In this document: in pieces, positions 34,101-42,083 of the stretch
Numbering within the stretch: the stretch's first letter is position 1
How the letters are laid out: each line of letters begins with the position of its first letter
Assembly (NCBI GenBank): GCA_965267185.1
Contig: OZ253937.1
Span: 4,269,715-4,333,714, forward strand
DNA from: G965267185 sp965267185
GTDB taxonomy: Bacteria; Pseudomonadota; Alphaproteobacteria; UBA6615
Direction: 5' to 3'
Length of the DNA: 64,000 nucleotides
Notes under the pieces: model-generated
Seen by the model: only the letters and a program-made list of their open reading frames with translations
The model's database searches: none
What the model was told of the DNA's origin: nothing
Program-made: the position numbers and the translations under genes

Positions 34101-34846
34101 AGGAACCCAGAGTTGTACCAATCGGCGGCTTCCGGGACGTCGGTCTGCTCGCCCCAGGTCTGCGGCGAGGAGGGCGGCAGGTCGCAGTACCAGTCGTAGA
34201 ACGACATGCACACGCCGCCGAGCAGCGACAGATAGCGCGAGCCGGCAGCGTAGGAGACCATCGACATGGCCGGGATCGGCGAGAACCCGATGATCCGGTC
34301 GGGACCGTAGGTCTTTGCGGTGTAAGCATTGGCGGCGGCGATGATCTCGGTAATCTCGTCCCAATCGGCGCGCACGAAGCCGCCATGGCCGCGCTTTTTC
34401 GTATAGGACGCGCGCTTGACCGGGTCTTCGACGATCGAGCGCCACGCCGCCACCGGCGGCATCGTGGCTCGGGCTTCGCGCCACACTTTAATAAGGCGGG
34501 ATCGGACCAGCGGATACTTCACCCGGTTGCCCGAGTAGAGGTACCAGCTATAGCTCGCGCCGCGCGAACAACCGCGCGGTTCGTGGTTCGGCAGTTCGGG
34601 CCGGGTGCGCGGATAGTCGGTCTGCTGGGTTTCCCAGGTGACGATGCCGCCTTTGACATAAATCTTCCACGAGCACGACCCGGTGCAGTTCACCCCATGG
34701 GTCGAGCGGACGATTTTGTCGTGCTGCCAACGCTGTCGGTAGGCCTCTTCCCACCCGCGGTCTTCGCCGGTGGTGACGCCATGTCCGCTGGAAAAGCGGT
34801 CGGTTTTGGAGCTGAAGAAATTCAGGCGATCGAGGAGATGACTCAT
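31103..34846 (-). CDS. narG: Respiratory nitrate reductase alpha subunit (Mo-bisMGD)
   Basis: 1247 residues from ATG 34846. The N-terminal FS0 ligand set His50-x3-Cys54-x3-Cys58-x34-Cys93 is present (THGVNCTGSCSW ... EPRGCSRG), the pattern that distinguishes membrane NarG. It reduces nitrate to nitrite on the cytoplasmic side with quinol electrons from NarHI. No twin-arginine signal is visible, consistent with cytoplasmic-facing NarG. It follows narK2 by 14 nt and overlaps narH by 4 nt. Confidence 0.95.
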   Translation of the reverse strand: MSHLLDRLNFFSSKTDRFSSGHGVTTGEDRGWEEAYRQRWQHDKIVRSTHGVNCTGSCSWKIYVKGGIVTWETQQTDYPRTRPELPNHEPRGCSRGASYSWYLYSGNRVKYPLVRSRLIKVWREARATMPPVAAWRSIVEDPVKRASYTKKRGHGGFVRADWDEITEIIAAANAYTAKTYGPDRIIGFSPIPAMSMVSYAAGSRYLSLLGGVCMSFYDWYCDLPPSSPQTWGEQTDVPEAADWYNSGFLMLWGSNVPQTRTPDAHFYTEARYRGAKSVVVSPDYSEAAKFSDLWLHPKQGTDAALAMALGHVILREYHVDRQAEYFTDYCRRYTDMPMLVRLVKKGSHYVPERFIRTTDFAGSLGETNNAEWKTVALDRNSGGVVVPRGSVGFRWGEQGKWNLDATDANGAETDLQLTLVGDSDHDVIAEVGFPYFGNREHDHFKGTDHGDVLVRRVPAKTVALADGEAMVATVFDLFVANYGVDRGLGGGDIAASYEDNMPYTPAWAEAITGVPAEQIITVAREFATNAEKTEGRSMVILGAGLNHWYHMDMNYRGIINMLVMCGCVGKSGGGWSHYVGQEKLRPQTGWQPLAFALDWNRPPRHMNSTSFWYAHTDQWRYETLGVDEILSPTAPEGPWDGALIDYNVRAERMGWLPSAPQLKTNPLEVGRAAKAAGKDAKDYVVDQLQSGALQMSCEDPDDPANWPRNLFVWRSNLLGSSGKGHEYFLKHLLGTSHGVQGKDLGADSELKPNEVAWHDEAPEGKLDLLVTLDFRMSTTCMYSDIVLPTATWYEKNDLNTSDMHPFIHPLTSAVDPVWESKSDWEIYKSIARKFSEVAPEVLGVETDVALVPILHDTPGEIAQAFDVKEWKKGEIDPIPGKTMPQIVAIERDYPNVYKRFTALGPLMDKLGNGGKGITWNTEHEVELLRELNGTVTEDGPTKGMARIETDIDATEVILSLAPETNGEVSVKAWEALAKNTGRDHAHLAGPKEDEKIRFHDVVAQPRKIISSPTWSGIESESVCYNAGYTNVHEHIPWRTLTGRQQVYQDHLWMRAFGEGFCVYRPPIDTKTVKPVIEEKDNGSPQVVLNFITPHQKWGIHSTYTDNLLLLTLSRGGPIVWLSETDARKAGIVDNDWVEAYNVNGALVARAVVSQRIKEGTLYMYHAQEKIVNVPGSEVTGNRGGIHNSVTRAVVKPTHMIGGYAQQSYGFNYYGTVGSNRDEFVIVRKLENVDWLEGPASDKAEAAQ

Positions 34847-34860
34847 AGCCGCAGGGCTCC

Positions 34861-36468
34861 TTACGGGTTCTTCACGTACGCATTTTTGCGCAGATAGAAC
34901 CACCAGTTGATGACAATGCAGACAGCGTAGAAGGCGGCAAATCCAAAGAGCGCGACTTCCGGTGTCGTCGCCTTGATTTGTTCGCCGAACACTTTGGGGA
35001 TGATAAAGGCGCCATAAGCCGCGACCGCCGAAGTCCACCCCAAAACGGGTCCGGCCTGCACCTTGTCGAACACGACGGCGATGGTGCGGAAGGTCGAACC
35101 GTTGCCGATGCCCGTCGCCGCGAACAGGATCAAGAACAGAATGAGGAACGGCACGAAGAACTCTTCGGGCGTTGCCGAGGCATAGGCTTCCCGCATGAAG
35201 TAGGCGACGCCGAGGGCGCACAGCACCATGACGACCGAGATGATCTGGGTGACCTTGGCGCCGCCGATACGGTCGGAAATCATGCCGCCGATGGGCCGGA
35301 TAAGCGCGCCGATGAACGGGCCGGTCCAGGCAAACATCAATGCGCTGGGGCCGTTCGGGTTGACGGTATCGTGGGTCATGACCCCGTCGACCATGATGTG
35401 CTGGAAGCCGAAGATCACCTTGATCGCCAGCCCGAACGCGGCGGCATAGCCGATGAACGAACCGAACGTCATCGTGTAGATGATCGTCATCGCCCAGGTG
35501 TGCTTGTTGTTGAAGATCTTGTACTGCTGGGCGAGGTTTTGGCCGATCGGGCCGGGGATGTAGCGCAGCGCGATGACCGTCACGGCGATCACCAAGGGTA
35601 AGACGATCCACTTACTGAGTTCGAGCCCAGAGCCACCGGCATTAGAGGGCAGCATCAGCCAAAGGCCAGCGGTTGCGACAACAAATCCGATGGCCAGCAT
35701 GCCCAGTATCTTGGCGAAGGCGCCGAGCGTAGAGCCGAGGCCCGGGGAGACATGGTCGGCGGTTATGTTGTTCATGCCGAACCAGGCGGCAGCGACCAGA
35801 GGCACCAGGATAACCACCCAGATAAAGCCGGCGTTGTGAATAAACGTTTCCGTGCCGGCGGGGATCTTCCCAATCAGGGTGCCCGAGGTGTTTTTCAGGA
35901 TGAGCGCCTCGCCACCGAAGATCGCGGCAGTCATAACCAACGGCACCAAGATCTGCATCGTGGTGACGCCGAAATTGCCCAGCCCGGCGTTCATACCGAG
36001 CGAGAAGCCCTGAACCTTCTTCGGATAGAAGAAAGAGATGTTCGACATCGACGAAGCGAAGTTGCCGCCGCCGATGCCCGATAGCAGCGCCATCGCCTGG
36101 AATTGCCAAAGCGGGGTGTTCGGGTCTTGCAGAAGGTATCCTGTGCCGGCCGCCGGTATAATCAACAGGCCTGTGGTGAAGAAGATCGTGTTCCGTCCGC
36201 CGGCGATGCGGATAAAAAACGACGACGGAATGCGAAGCGTGGCCCCTGTCAATCCGGCGATTGCCGCCAGGGTAAAGAGCTCGGCCTGACTGAATGGAAA
36301 GCCGAGATTGATCATCTGAACGGTGATGATCCCCCAGTAAAGCCAGACCGCAAATCCGCACAACAGGCAGGGGATCGAAATCCAAAGATTTCGGGTGGCG
36401 ATTCTCTTTCCTTCTGACTGCCAGAAGGTTTCGTCTTCAGGGTTATACGTCGCTAGGTTCTTGGCCAT
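34861..36468 (-). CDS. narK: NarK-type nitrate/nitrite transporter (second of tandem pair)
   Basis: 535 residues with about 12 hydrophobic segments. NarK-family motifs are present: GGNFASSMSNISFFYPKKVQGFSLGMNAGLGNFGVTTMQ (nitrate signature 1) and the second signature GIGNGSTFRTIAVVFDKVQAGPVLGWTSAVAAYGAFIIP. The length and the long loop in the first half match the NarK2 type (nitrate/nitrite antiporter). It lies immediately upstream of narG. The gap from narK1 is 88 nt and carries a strong hairpin. Confidence 0.9.
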   Translation of the reverse strand: MAKNLATYNPEDETFWQSEGKRIATRNLWISIPCLLCGFAVWLYWGIITVQMINLGFPFSQAELFTLAAIAGLTGATLRIPSSFFIRIAGGRNTIFFTTGLLIIPAAGTGYLLQDPNTPLWQFQAMALLSGIGGGNFASSMSNISFFYPKKVQGFSLGMNAGLGNFGVTTMQILVPLVMTAAIFGGEALILKNTSGTLIGKIPAGTETFIHNAGFIWVVILVPLVAAAWFGMNNITADHVSPGLGSTLGAFAKILGMLAIGFVVATAGLWLMLPSNAGGSGLELSKWIVLPLVIAVTVIALRYIPGPIGQNLAQQYKIFNNKHTWAMTIIYTMTFGSFIGYAAAFGLAIKVIFGFQHIMVDGVMTHDTVNPNGPSALMFAWTGPFIGALIRPIGGMISDRIGGAKVTQIISVVMVLCALGVAYFMREAYASATPEEFFVPFLILFLILFAATGIGNGSTFRTIAVVFDKVQAGPVLGWTSAVAAYGAFIIPKVFGEQIKATTPEVALFGFAAFYAVCIVINWWFYLRKNAYVKNP

Positions 36469-36493
36469 TTTGAAAGCGCTCCGTTATGCCGTT

Positions 36494-36540
36494 GCCGGCG
36501 CAGCGTCGATCTATGTGATCCGATGCTGCGCCGCCGGCGT
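36494..36540 (-). other. Intercistronic hairpin between narK1 and narK2
   Basis: GCCGGCGCAGC (36494-36504) pairs with GCTGCG-CCGCCGGC (36525-36538) with one bulge. The arms lie inside the 88-nt gap. No T run follows on the minus strand, so it is not a simple terminator. It may stabilise or process the polycistronic mRNA, or adjust the ratio of the two transporters. Confidence 0.4.
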
Positions 36541-36556
36541 TCCCAAGGTCGTCCCG

Positions 36557-37870
36557 TCAGTTCGAGGCAGGTTCGTTCGGCACGTCGGAGAGGAACTTCT
36601 CCTCGGCCAATTCGGGATACTTCTTGCGTTCCATGATCCGGATCGCGACATGCATCCAGACGGTGCTGACGAGCACGAGCACGAACAGCAGCATGAAGGA
36701 GTTGGTCCACACGCCGATAACGTCGTTGAGGATCCCGAAGCAGATCGGCAGGACAAACCCGCCCAGGCCGCCGATCATGCCAACCAGCCCGCCGACCGAG
36801 CCCACATTGTCCGGATAGTAGACGGGGATGTGCTTGTAGACGGCGGCCTTGCCGAGCGACATGACGAAACCGAGCACGATAGTCAGACCGACGAACATCG
36901 GCAGATTAACCGCGAAGGTGAATTCAATCGGTCCTTCGATACCCTCGACCACGTAATTGGTTTCGGGGTAGCTCATGATGAATAGGCAGACCAGCGACAC
37001 GATGAAGGTTAGGTACATAACGGCACGGGCGCCCCATATGTCGGACATCCAGCCGCCGAGTGCGCGAAAGACCGAGCCGGGCAAGGAGTAAAGCGCGGCC
37101 AGCGCCCCCGCCGTCGCCAATTCGAGGCCATAGGCGCCGACGTAGAACCGCGGCAGGTAGGAGGCCAAGGCGACGAAACCGCCGAAGACGAAGAAGTAGT
37201 ATGTCGAGAAGCGCCAGACCTGCATGTTCTTTAGCGGTTCAAGCTGCTCTAGCGCGGAAGGCGGTTTTTCACGCCGTTCGCGCCGCGCGAGCAGGGTCGG
37301 ATCGTCCTTGCTGAACAGATAGAACGCGATGGCCATGATCGCTAGAACCACGGCGTAGATCTGCGCCGCCTGTTCCCAACCGAAGGCGATGACAAGGAAG
37401 GGGGCTCCGAAGTTGGTGACGGCGGCGCCCACGTTGCCCGCGCCGAATATGCCGAGCGCGGTGCCCTGTTTCTCTTTCTCGAACCACTGCGAGGTGTAGG
37501 CAATGCCGACGATAAACGAACCGCCCGCGAGACCGACGCCAAGAGCCGCGACGAGAAAGATCTCGTAGGTCTGAACCGAGGATAACAGCCAGGTGCAGAC
37601 TGCGGTGACCAGCATCTGCAACGTGTAGACGAGCCGGCCGCCATACTGTTCGGTCCAAACACCGAGGAAGATACGGCTGAGCGAACCGGTGAGTACCGGG
37701 GTTGCGACGAGGATGCCGAATTGGGTCTCGGACAGGCCGAGATCCTCTTTGATTTGCACGCCGATGATGGAAAAAATCGTCCATACGGCAAAACAAACGG
37801 TGAATGCTAACGTGCTGAGACCAAGTGCCCGATATTGATCCGGTCGGGTGACGCCCGTTAAATCCTTCAT
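36557..37870 (-). CDS. narK: NarK-type nitrate transporter (first of tandem pair)
   Basis: 437 residues, about 12 hydrophobic segments. The start (MKDLTGVTRPDQYRALGLSTLAF) and nitrate signature segments (GVGLAGGSFIVGIAYTSQWFEKEKQGTALGIFGAGNVGAAVTNFGAP; PDNVGSVGGLVGMIGGLGGFVLPICFG) match the NarK1 type (nitrate/proton symporter). In Paracoccus the two forms are fused in one 24-TM protein; here they are separate adjacent genes. This is the first gene of the nar operon, with GGGGGAAGG upstream of the ATG and an FNR-like box about 110 nt upstream. Confidence 0.9.
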   Translation of the reverse strand: MKDLTGVTRPDQYRALGLSTLAFTVCFAVWTIFSIIGVQIKEDLGLSETQFGILVATPVLTGSLSRIFLGVWTEQYGGRLVYTLQMLVTAVCTWLLSSVQTYEIFLVAALGVGLAGGSFIVGIAYTSQWFEKEKQGTALGIFGAGNVGAAVTNFGAPFLVIAFGWEQAAQIYAVVLAIMAIAFYLFSKDDPTLLARRERREKPPSALEQLEPLKNMQVWRFSTYYFFVFGGFVALASYLPRFYVGAYGLELATAGALAALYSLPGSVFRALGGWMSDIWGARAVMYLTFIVSLVCLFIMSYPETNYVVEGIEGPIEFTFAVNLPMFVGLTIVLGFVMSLGKAAVYKHIPVYYPDNVGSVGGLVGMIGGLGGFVLPICFGILNDVIGVWTNSFMLLFVLVLVSTVWMHVAIRIMERKKYPELAEEKFLSDVPNEPASN

Positions 37871-37975
37871 ACCGTGAACCTTCCCCCAAACAGTTTTGAT
37901 CCCCAGAGCGACTCAAGCCGAAACTGCGACAGCTAAAGCGCCGACTACAGAATGAAGGATTCGTTGGGGAGCGAA

Positions 37976-37989
37976 TTGACCTAGATCAT
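37976..37989. promoter_or_regulatory. FNR/Anr-like box between nar operon and hydroxyacid dehydrogenase
   Basis: TTGAC-ctag-ATCAT matches the FNR-family consensus TTGAT-N4-ATCAA at 8 of 10 defined positions. The site is nearly midway: about 110 nt from the narK1 start on the minus strand and about 108 nt from the dehydrogenase start on the plus strand. The upstream position relative to narK1 fits class I or II activation under low oxygen. Control of the divergent gene is possible but not shown. Confidence 0.6.
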
Positions 37990-38097
37990 TACCGATCGAT
38001 TAGCGGCATCGACCGTGGACGGCGCGGACGCATCCTTAGGTGAGGGCGGCCGCGACGGTTCATGGACATGGCTGCGCCCGGGCCATAAAATTCGGCC

Positions 38098-39294
38098 ATG
38101 GATGTGAGCAAAGCCGTCAACATCGACGACCTATACCGGATCGCCAAACGGCGGACGCCGAAGGTGGCGTTCGACTTCATCGAGGGGGGCGTCGAGGCGG
38201 AGACGGCGCTAACGCGCAACGTGTCGGCGTTCGAGCGCTTCAGCCTGATGCCGCGCTATCTCGTCGACGTCTCCGAGATCGACCAATCGACAACCCTGTT
38301 CGGCCGCGAATGGAGCAGCCCGTTCGGCTTCGCCCCGACCGGCGCGGCTGGTTTGTTCCGCATCGGCTCGGACTTGATGCTGGCGGCGGCAGCGGCGAAA
38401 GCCAACGTGCCCTACATTATGTCCGGCGCCAGTAACGATACCATCGAGGACGCGGCGCGGGTCGCGCCCGACCACACCTGGTATCAGGTCTATGCCGCAC
38501 GCGACGCCAAGATCACCGAGGACATGATCCGCCGTAGCGCCGATGCCGGATTGGGGGCGTTGGTGCTGACGGTCGACGTGCCCATGCGGCCCAAGCGCGA
38601 GCGCAATATCCGCAACGACTATTCACACGATTTGCGCAAGATAACGCTCAACCGTATTTTCGATGCGCTCACCCATCCGGTGTGGACCTACGAATATCTG
38701 CGCAACGGCGGCCCGCCGACACTGGGCAACTGGGAGCGCTATGCGCCGCCGGGCTCCGACGTGCAAGCGGTGTTGGATTTCGTGAACAGCCAGATGCCGG
38801 CATCGGCGCAGACTTGGCGCGAGCTCGAGAGCTATCGGCGTTTGTGGAAGGGGCCATTGATCGTCAAAGGCATACTGCATCCCGACGACGCGATCCGCGC
38901 TGCTGATCTGGGTGTCAATGGCGTCATCGTCTCCAACCATGGTGGCCGTCAGCTCGACCGTGCGCCCGCGAGCGTCGATGTTTTTCCGGCGATCAAGGCC
39001 GCCGTGGGTGACCGTTTAACGCTGATGCTCGACAGCGGCGTGCGCCGGGGCGCCGATATCATCGTCGGTCTTTGCTTGGGGGCGGCCTTCGTCTTTACCG
39101 GCCGGGCGGCGGTGTACGGTGTTGTCGCCGGCGGTGAAGCGGGGGCGACCCGGGCGATCGACATTTTCCGCGAGCAACTGCGCACCAACATGGCGCAGAT
39201 GGGTATTACGTCGATCGATCAATTGGGTGAGCACTGTCTAACAGAGACGGCGACCGTGGAGCCAGCTTCAGGGTATCGGGACGCGGCTCAGTGA
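38098..39294 (+). CDS. FMN-dependent alpha-hydroxy-acid dehydrogenase (L-lactate dehydrogenase-like)
   Basis: 398 residues, complete TIM-barrel of the LldD/glycolate oxidase family. Visible: FDFIEGGVEAE (N-terminal FMN region), FAPTGAAGLF, YQVYAARD, LVLTVDVPMRPKRERN, VKGILHPDDA and the catalytic His in SNHGGRQLDRAPAS, then DSGVRRGADIIVGLCLGA. It oxidises a 2-hydroxy acid to a 2-oxo acid and feeds electrons to the respiratory chain. L-lactate is the most likely substrate by family, but mandelate or others are possible. It is divergent from the nar operon and overlaps the next gene by 4 nt (GTGA). Confidence 0.87.
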   Translation: MDVSKAVNIDDLYRIAKRRTPKVAFDFIEGGVEAETALTRNVSAFERFSLMPRYLVDVSEIDQSTTLFGREWSSPFGFAPTGAAGLFRIGSDLMLAAAAAKANVPYIMSGASNDTIEDAARVAPDHTWYQVYAARDAKITEDMIRRSADAGLGALVLTVDVPMRPKRERNIRNDYSHDLRKITLNRIFDALTHPVWTYEYLRNGGPPTLGNWERYAPPGSDVQAVLDFVNSQMPASAQTWRELESYRRLWKGPLIVKGILHPDDAIRAADLGVNGVIVSNHGGRQLDRAPASVDVFPAIKAAVGDRLTLMLDSGVRRGADIIVGLCLGAAFVFTGRAAVYGVVAGGEAGATRAIDIFREQLRTNMAQMGITSIDQLGEHCLTETATVEPASGYRDAAQ

Positions 39295-39719
39295 GCGAAG
39301 AGTGGCAATATCAAATTCGCATCGATATGCCCGAAGACGTCGCCGCGTTGGCGCGGCACAGCTCCGGCGATCCAGCGCTGGCGCCCCTGCCCAACATTAT
39401 CGCCAAGCATAACGCCGAGCTGATATGCCAATACGACGCCTTCGCCGGGTATTGCGCCGAGGCCGAGGCCAACGGCGTCGAGGATTATCCGCTCTACGAT
39501 TGGACCAAAGCGACCATCGAAGACCCGGCTAAGAAGGAAAAGTACCTCAAGTCGTTCACCCTCTATGTGGACGGCGACCAGGTTTACAGCGCGGCCGAGG
39601 CCGACGCGTTGGAAGCGGACCTGCAACCGCTCGTCGGTGGCAAACTGGTGGTGCGTCTGAGCAAGTACGACACCAACCCCGCCAACAACCCACAGCCGCC
39701 CAAGCGCGGGAACGAATAA
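39291..39719 (+). CDS. Uncharacterised protein co-transcribed with the hydroxyacid dehydrogenase
   Basis: 142 residues from GTG 39291, overlapping the dehydrogenase stop by 4 nt, so the two are probably translationally coupled. The protein is acidic (rich in Ala, Asp, Glu) with an N-terminal stretch (YQIRIDMPEDVAALAR) and a central PLYDWTKATIEDPAKKEKYLKSFTLYVDGDQVYSAAEA. A disordered-looking Pro/Asn-rich tail follows. No family recognised. Confidence 0.6.
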   Translation: MSEEWQYQIRIDMPEDVAALARHSSGDPALAPLPNIIAKHNAELICQYDAFAGYCAEAEANGVEDYPLYDWTKATIEDPAKKEKYLKSFTLYVDGDQVYSAAEADALEADLQPLVGGKLVVRLSKYDTNPANNPQPPKRGNE

Positions 39720-39827
39720 AGGCACAGATACGAACGGTGCGTCGATGTGGGGCCTGCTTTAGTTGACAGAGGAGGGCGCTTGCCCGACATCTGGGCCGGT
39801 ACGAACGCGTAGCGGTAAGAGGGCTGA

Positions 39828-40928
39828 ATGACCCTGTACGAAGATTCAGATTTTCCGGTTTCCGTGGATTTAGAAGCGGTTCACGCCGAACAGCTGACCC
39901 AGCTTGGCGCGCCGGGGACCTGGGGCACCGGGAGGCAGCGCCTAGCGGTGGCGGCGGAAACGCGGCGCGCCGGGATCGACGCGGGACTGCTCGAAGCGCC
40001 GGGCGATGACGACCTGCCGGAAACGGCGCTGCCCGAGGTCGCGCTGCGGGTGGTGCGACGGGTGGCGGTGGCGCCGGCCGAGGTCGATCAGGAGTTTTAT
40101 AACGACGCAGTCGCCGACGGCCTGAGCGACGCCGAATATGTCGAAATGGTCACCCTGGTGTCGCGGGTTGTGAGCCTGGACATTTTCGCCCGGGGCATCG
40201 GCGTCGACCTGCGGCCTCTGCCGGCGGCGCAACCGGGTCAGCCGACGCGCGAGCGTCCGGCCGAAGCGGTGCCCGAACTGGCCTGGGTGCCGACCATACC
40301 CAACGGGCTTGCCGGCGGCGCGACGGGGCAGGCCTTGTTCGGGGGCAAGCCCAAACCCTACATCATGCGCGGCCCCAGCCTGGTGCCCGAGGAAACGCGG
40401 GCGCATATGGCGCTGGAAGCCGTGCAGTACATGCCGTTGGACCGGGTGCTGCAGTTCGACTACCAGCACCATGAGGGGCTGACCCGGCCGCAGGCCGAAA
40501 TCGTCGCCGGGCGCGTATCGGCGATCAACGAGTGTTTCTACTGAACGGTGGGGCACGCCCGGTTCCTCCGTGAGAGTGGACAAGCAACCAATTTGAATGT
40601 GAACCCCGAGGCGCTGGTCCGGCCCGAGCTGGATACCGGCGTGCCCCATGGCGACCTGCTGCTGGCGTTCGCCGATGCGATCATCGGCACCGACCGGGCG
40701 GCGCTCGACGGCGCACGGTCGATGCTCGCCGAAGCGCTGGGTCCGGTGGCCGTTGCGGGCGCGGCGGCGATGGCGGCGAACTTCTCGAAGAATGATCGCA
40801 TCGCCAACGGCATGGGCATCCCGGTCGACGCTATTGTTTTGAAGGGCACCGAAGAGCTGCGCGCACAGCTCGGCATCGATAGCTACCGCTCGGCGATCAA
40901 TACGTTCCGCCACCCGGAGCTGCGCTGA
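39828..40928 (+). CDS. AhpD/CMD-like selenoprotein with in-frame UGA (CxxUxxxH)
   Basis: Reading through TGA at 40542-40544 gives one frame of 366 residues. The codon falls at residue 239 in ECFY-U-TVGHARFLR, that is Cys-x-x-Sec-x-x-x-His. This is the CxxC-x3-H redox motif of the AhpD/carboxymuconolactone decarboxylase-like family, with Sec in place of the second Cys. Sequence on both sides is ordinary coding with the family's helix-rich pattern. A stop-based annotation would give two neighbours, 238 and about 126 residues, the second lacking a real start. The protein may be a peroxidase-like thiol/selenol reductant. Selenocysteine is inferred, and a short hairpin follows the codon. Confidence 0.75.
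40542..40590 (+). promoter_or_regulatory. Candidate UGA-Sec codon and downstream SECIS-like hairpin
   Basis: TGA at 40542-40544 is followed by a short stem CTC (40566-40568) / GAG (40572-40574) around loop CGT, about 25 nt after the codon. A G is second in the loop, as bacterial SECIS elements usually require. An outer TCC...GGA pairing around it (with a mismatch) lengthens the stem. The short stem is weak, so this is a candidate that needs a SECIS program or reporter. Confidence 0.35.
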
Positions 40929-40988
40929 GCGTTCGCGGGCGCGCTGAGTCCGCCGGCGCAGATGCGGGCGGCCATTTTCCCGTCTCCG

Positions 40989-41126
40989 GAAAAACACTCT
41001 TCACGCGGCGCGGCTCTGATCTGTAGAAGGTTCGATTAATAGATCGTCGGTTGGTGCGACCGAAGATCGCCAGCCTATTGGCTGACAGGCCCGCCCGGCC
41101 GGGGAAAACCGCGGCGGGTTTTTTCG
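40989..41126 (+). repeat. Repeated phage leader, copy A
   Basis: First of four related leaders (A-D). Layout in order: AAAAACACTCTTCACGC block and GCGCGGC (promoter-like; TTCACG as -35), CTGTAGAAGG (-10-like area), GGTTCGATTAATAGATCG, hairpin 1 TCGGT...ACCGA, hairpin 2 CAGCC-tatt-GGCTG, then a terminator-like stem GCCCGCC...GGCGGG with T6 at 41119-41124. It stands 58 nt before the start of protein A. Downstream similarity to copy B continues through the ribosome site and first codons. Confidence 0.75.
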
Positions 41127-41182
41127 TGCGCTTATTTCGACCGCGCCATCCTATCCGCGACTTCCCGACCCAGGAGACAAAC

Positions 41183-41941
41183 ATGACCGGCTTGGCCGCC
41201 TTTTTGAGCAATCCCTTAGGCCGCGGACAGCGGCGAGGACGCACACGGGGGCTTGACCCATTCCTCGAAGGGCTAGAACTGATGCCCGGCATCGACCCAC
41301 AGATGTTTGTGCAGAACACGGGCGGGACTGTGCCAACGCAATTGGCTGCACCGGCGGGCTTCGGCGTGTCTGACTTTGGCGGCTTCGCCACAGTCGCCGA
41401 TGCGCAAGCCGCGGAGCAGGCCGATGCGGCCCAGCTTTCGAGAGGTGTATCCGGCGGTTCGGGTTTAGGCGTACAGCAATTCGGAGATGGTGATATCAGC
41501 CAAACATTCGATGACGGCGCTGCGTTAGCAGCAGTGAACCCTGTTGGTGCTGTGCCCGGTTCGACGATGCCGCCGACTCCCGGCGGAGCTTTGAATGACT
41601 CGATTCAGCAACAACTGCCTCCGGAGCACAGTTTATCGCCAATCGTCTTCATCGATGACATCAGGCATGATTTTGGAAATGCGAGCGCGACTGAAATAAT
41701 CGAAGCGCTGGCTCAAATGAGCTTCGATAGAGCGTTGCTTACTTTAGTTACTATCACTCACGATCCGGCTTTGCCTCCGGGTAGGAGTGAATCTACCACA
41801 ACTGAAACTCTCAACGTCGACAGCAATCGTGAGGACGAGGATGACGAAGAAATTACCTTTCACCGCGTCATTATCAATCTCCCGCGCGGATTTCCGGACC
41901 CAGAGAGAATTCCCGCCCCGCCGACGGAACAGAATATCTAG
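41183..41941 (+). CDS. Phage-type protein A, conserved N-terminal module
   Basis: 252 residues from ATG 41183 (CAGGAGA ribosome site). The N-terminus MTGLAAFLSNPLGRGQRRGR ... DPFLEG matches those of proteins B (43318) and C (47803), but the rest is unrelated. Residues 45-150 are low-complexity, rich in Gly, Pro, Gln and Thr; the C-terminus is acidic and mixed (EDEDDEEI). No membrane segment or signal peptide. I do not recognise a family. The shared N-terminus suggests a localisation or packaging signal for virion proteins (inference). Confidence 0.55.
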   Translation: MTGLAAFLSNPLGRGQRRGRTRGLDPFLEGLELMPGIDPQMFVQNTGGTVPTQLAAPAGFGVSDFGGFATVADAQAAEQADAAQLSRGVSGGSGLGVQQFGDGDISQTFDDGAALAAVNPVGAVPGSTMPPTPGGALNDSIQQQLPPEHSLSPIVFIDDIRHDFGNASATEIIEALAQMSFDRALLTLVTITHDPALPPGRSESTTTETLNVDSNREDEDDEEITFHRVIINLPRGFPDPERIPAPPTEQNI

Positions 41942-42035
41942 ACGGGGATACCTAGTCGGATGCTCGAAGATGGGTCGAGGCATCGGCCTTTGCTGAATTG
42001 CACGGAACTATTATTCCCTCTACGCTATCGAGCGA

Positions 42036-42083
42036 ACTACCTGAAGTAGTTAGACGTTTCGGCTTAGCAGAGAGAGGCCGGTC
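42036..42083 (+). promoter_or_regulatory. Conserved hairpin and leader before Sel1 protein 1
   Basis: ACTAC-ctgaa-GTAGT (42036-42050), then GTTAGACGTTTCGGCTTAGC and GAGAGGCCG before the ATG. The same block precedes Sel1 protein 2, where the hairpin is ACTACC-aaa-GGTAGT. The paired arms are kept although the loop differs. It could be an operator or a 5' UTR hairpin. GAGAGG serves as ribosome site. Confidence 0.5.

Noticed and set aside
36494..36540. Rho-independent terminator between narK1 and narK2
   Set aside because: The hairpin is strong but has no T run on the minus strand, and the gene order suggests one operon. Listed only as an intercistronic hairpin.
40548..40928. Separate 126-residue gene starting at GTG 40548
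   Set aside because: It is in frame with the upstream gene across one TGA, lacks a ribosome site, and would begin inside the redox motif. I treat it as the C-terminal part of a selenoprotein.
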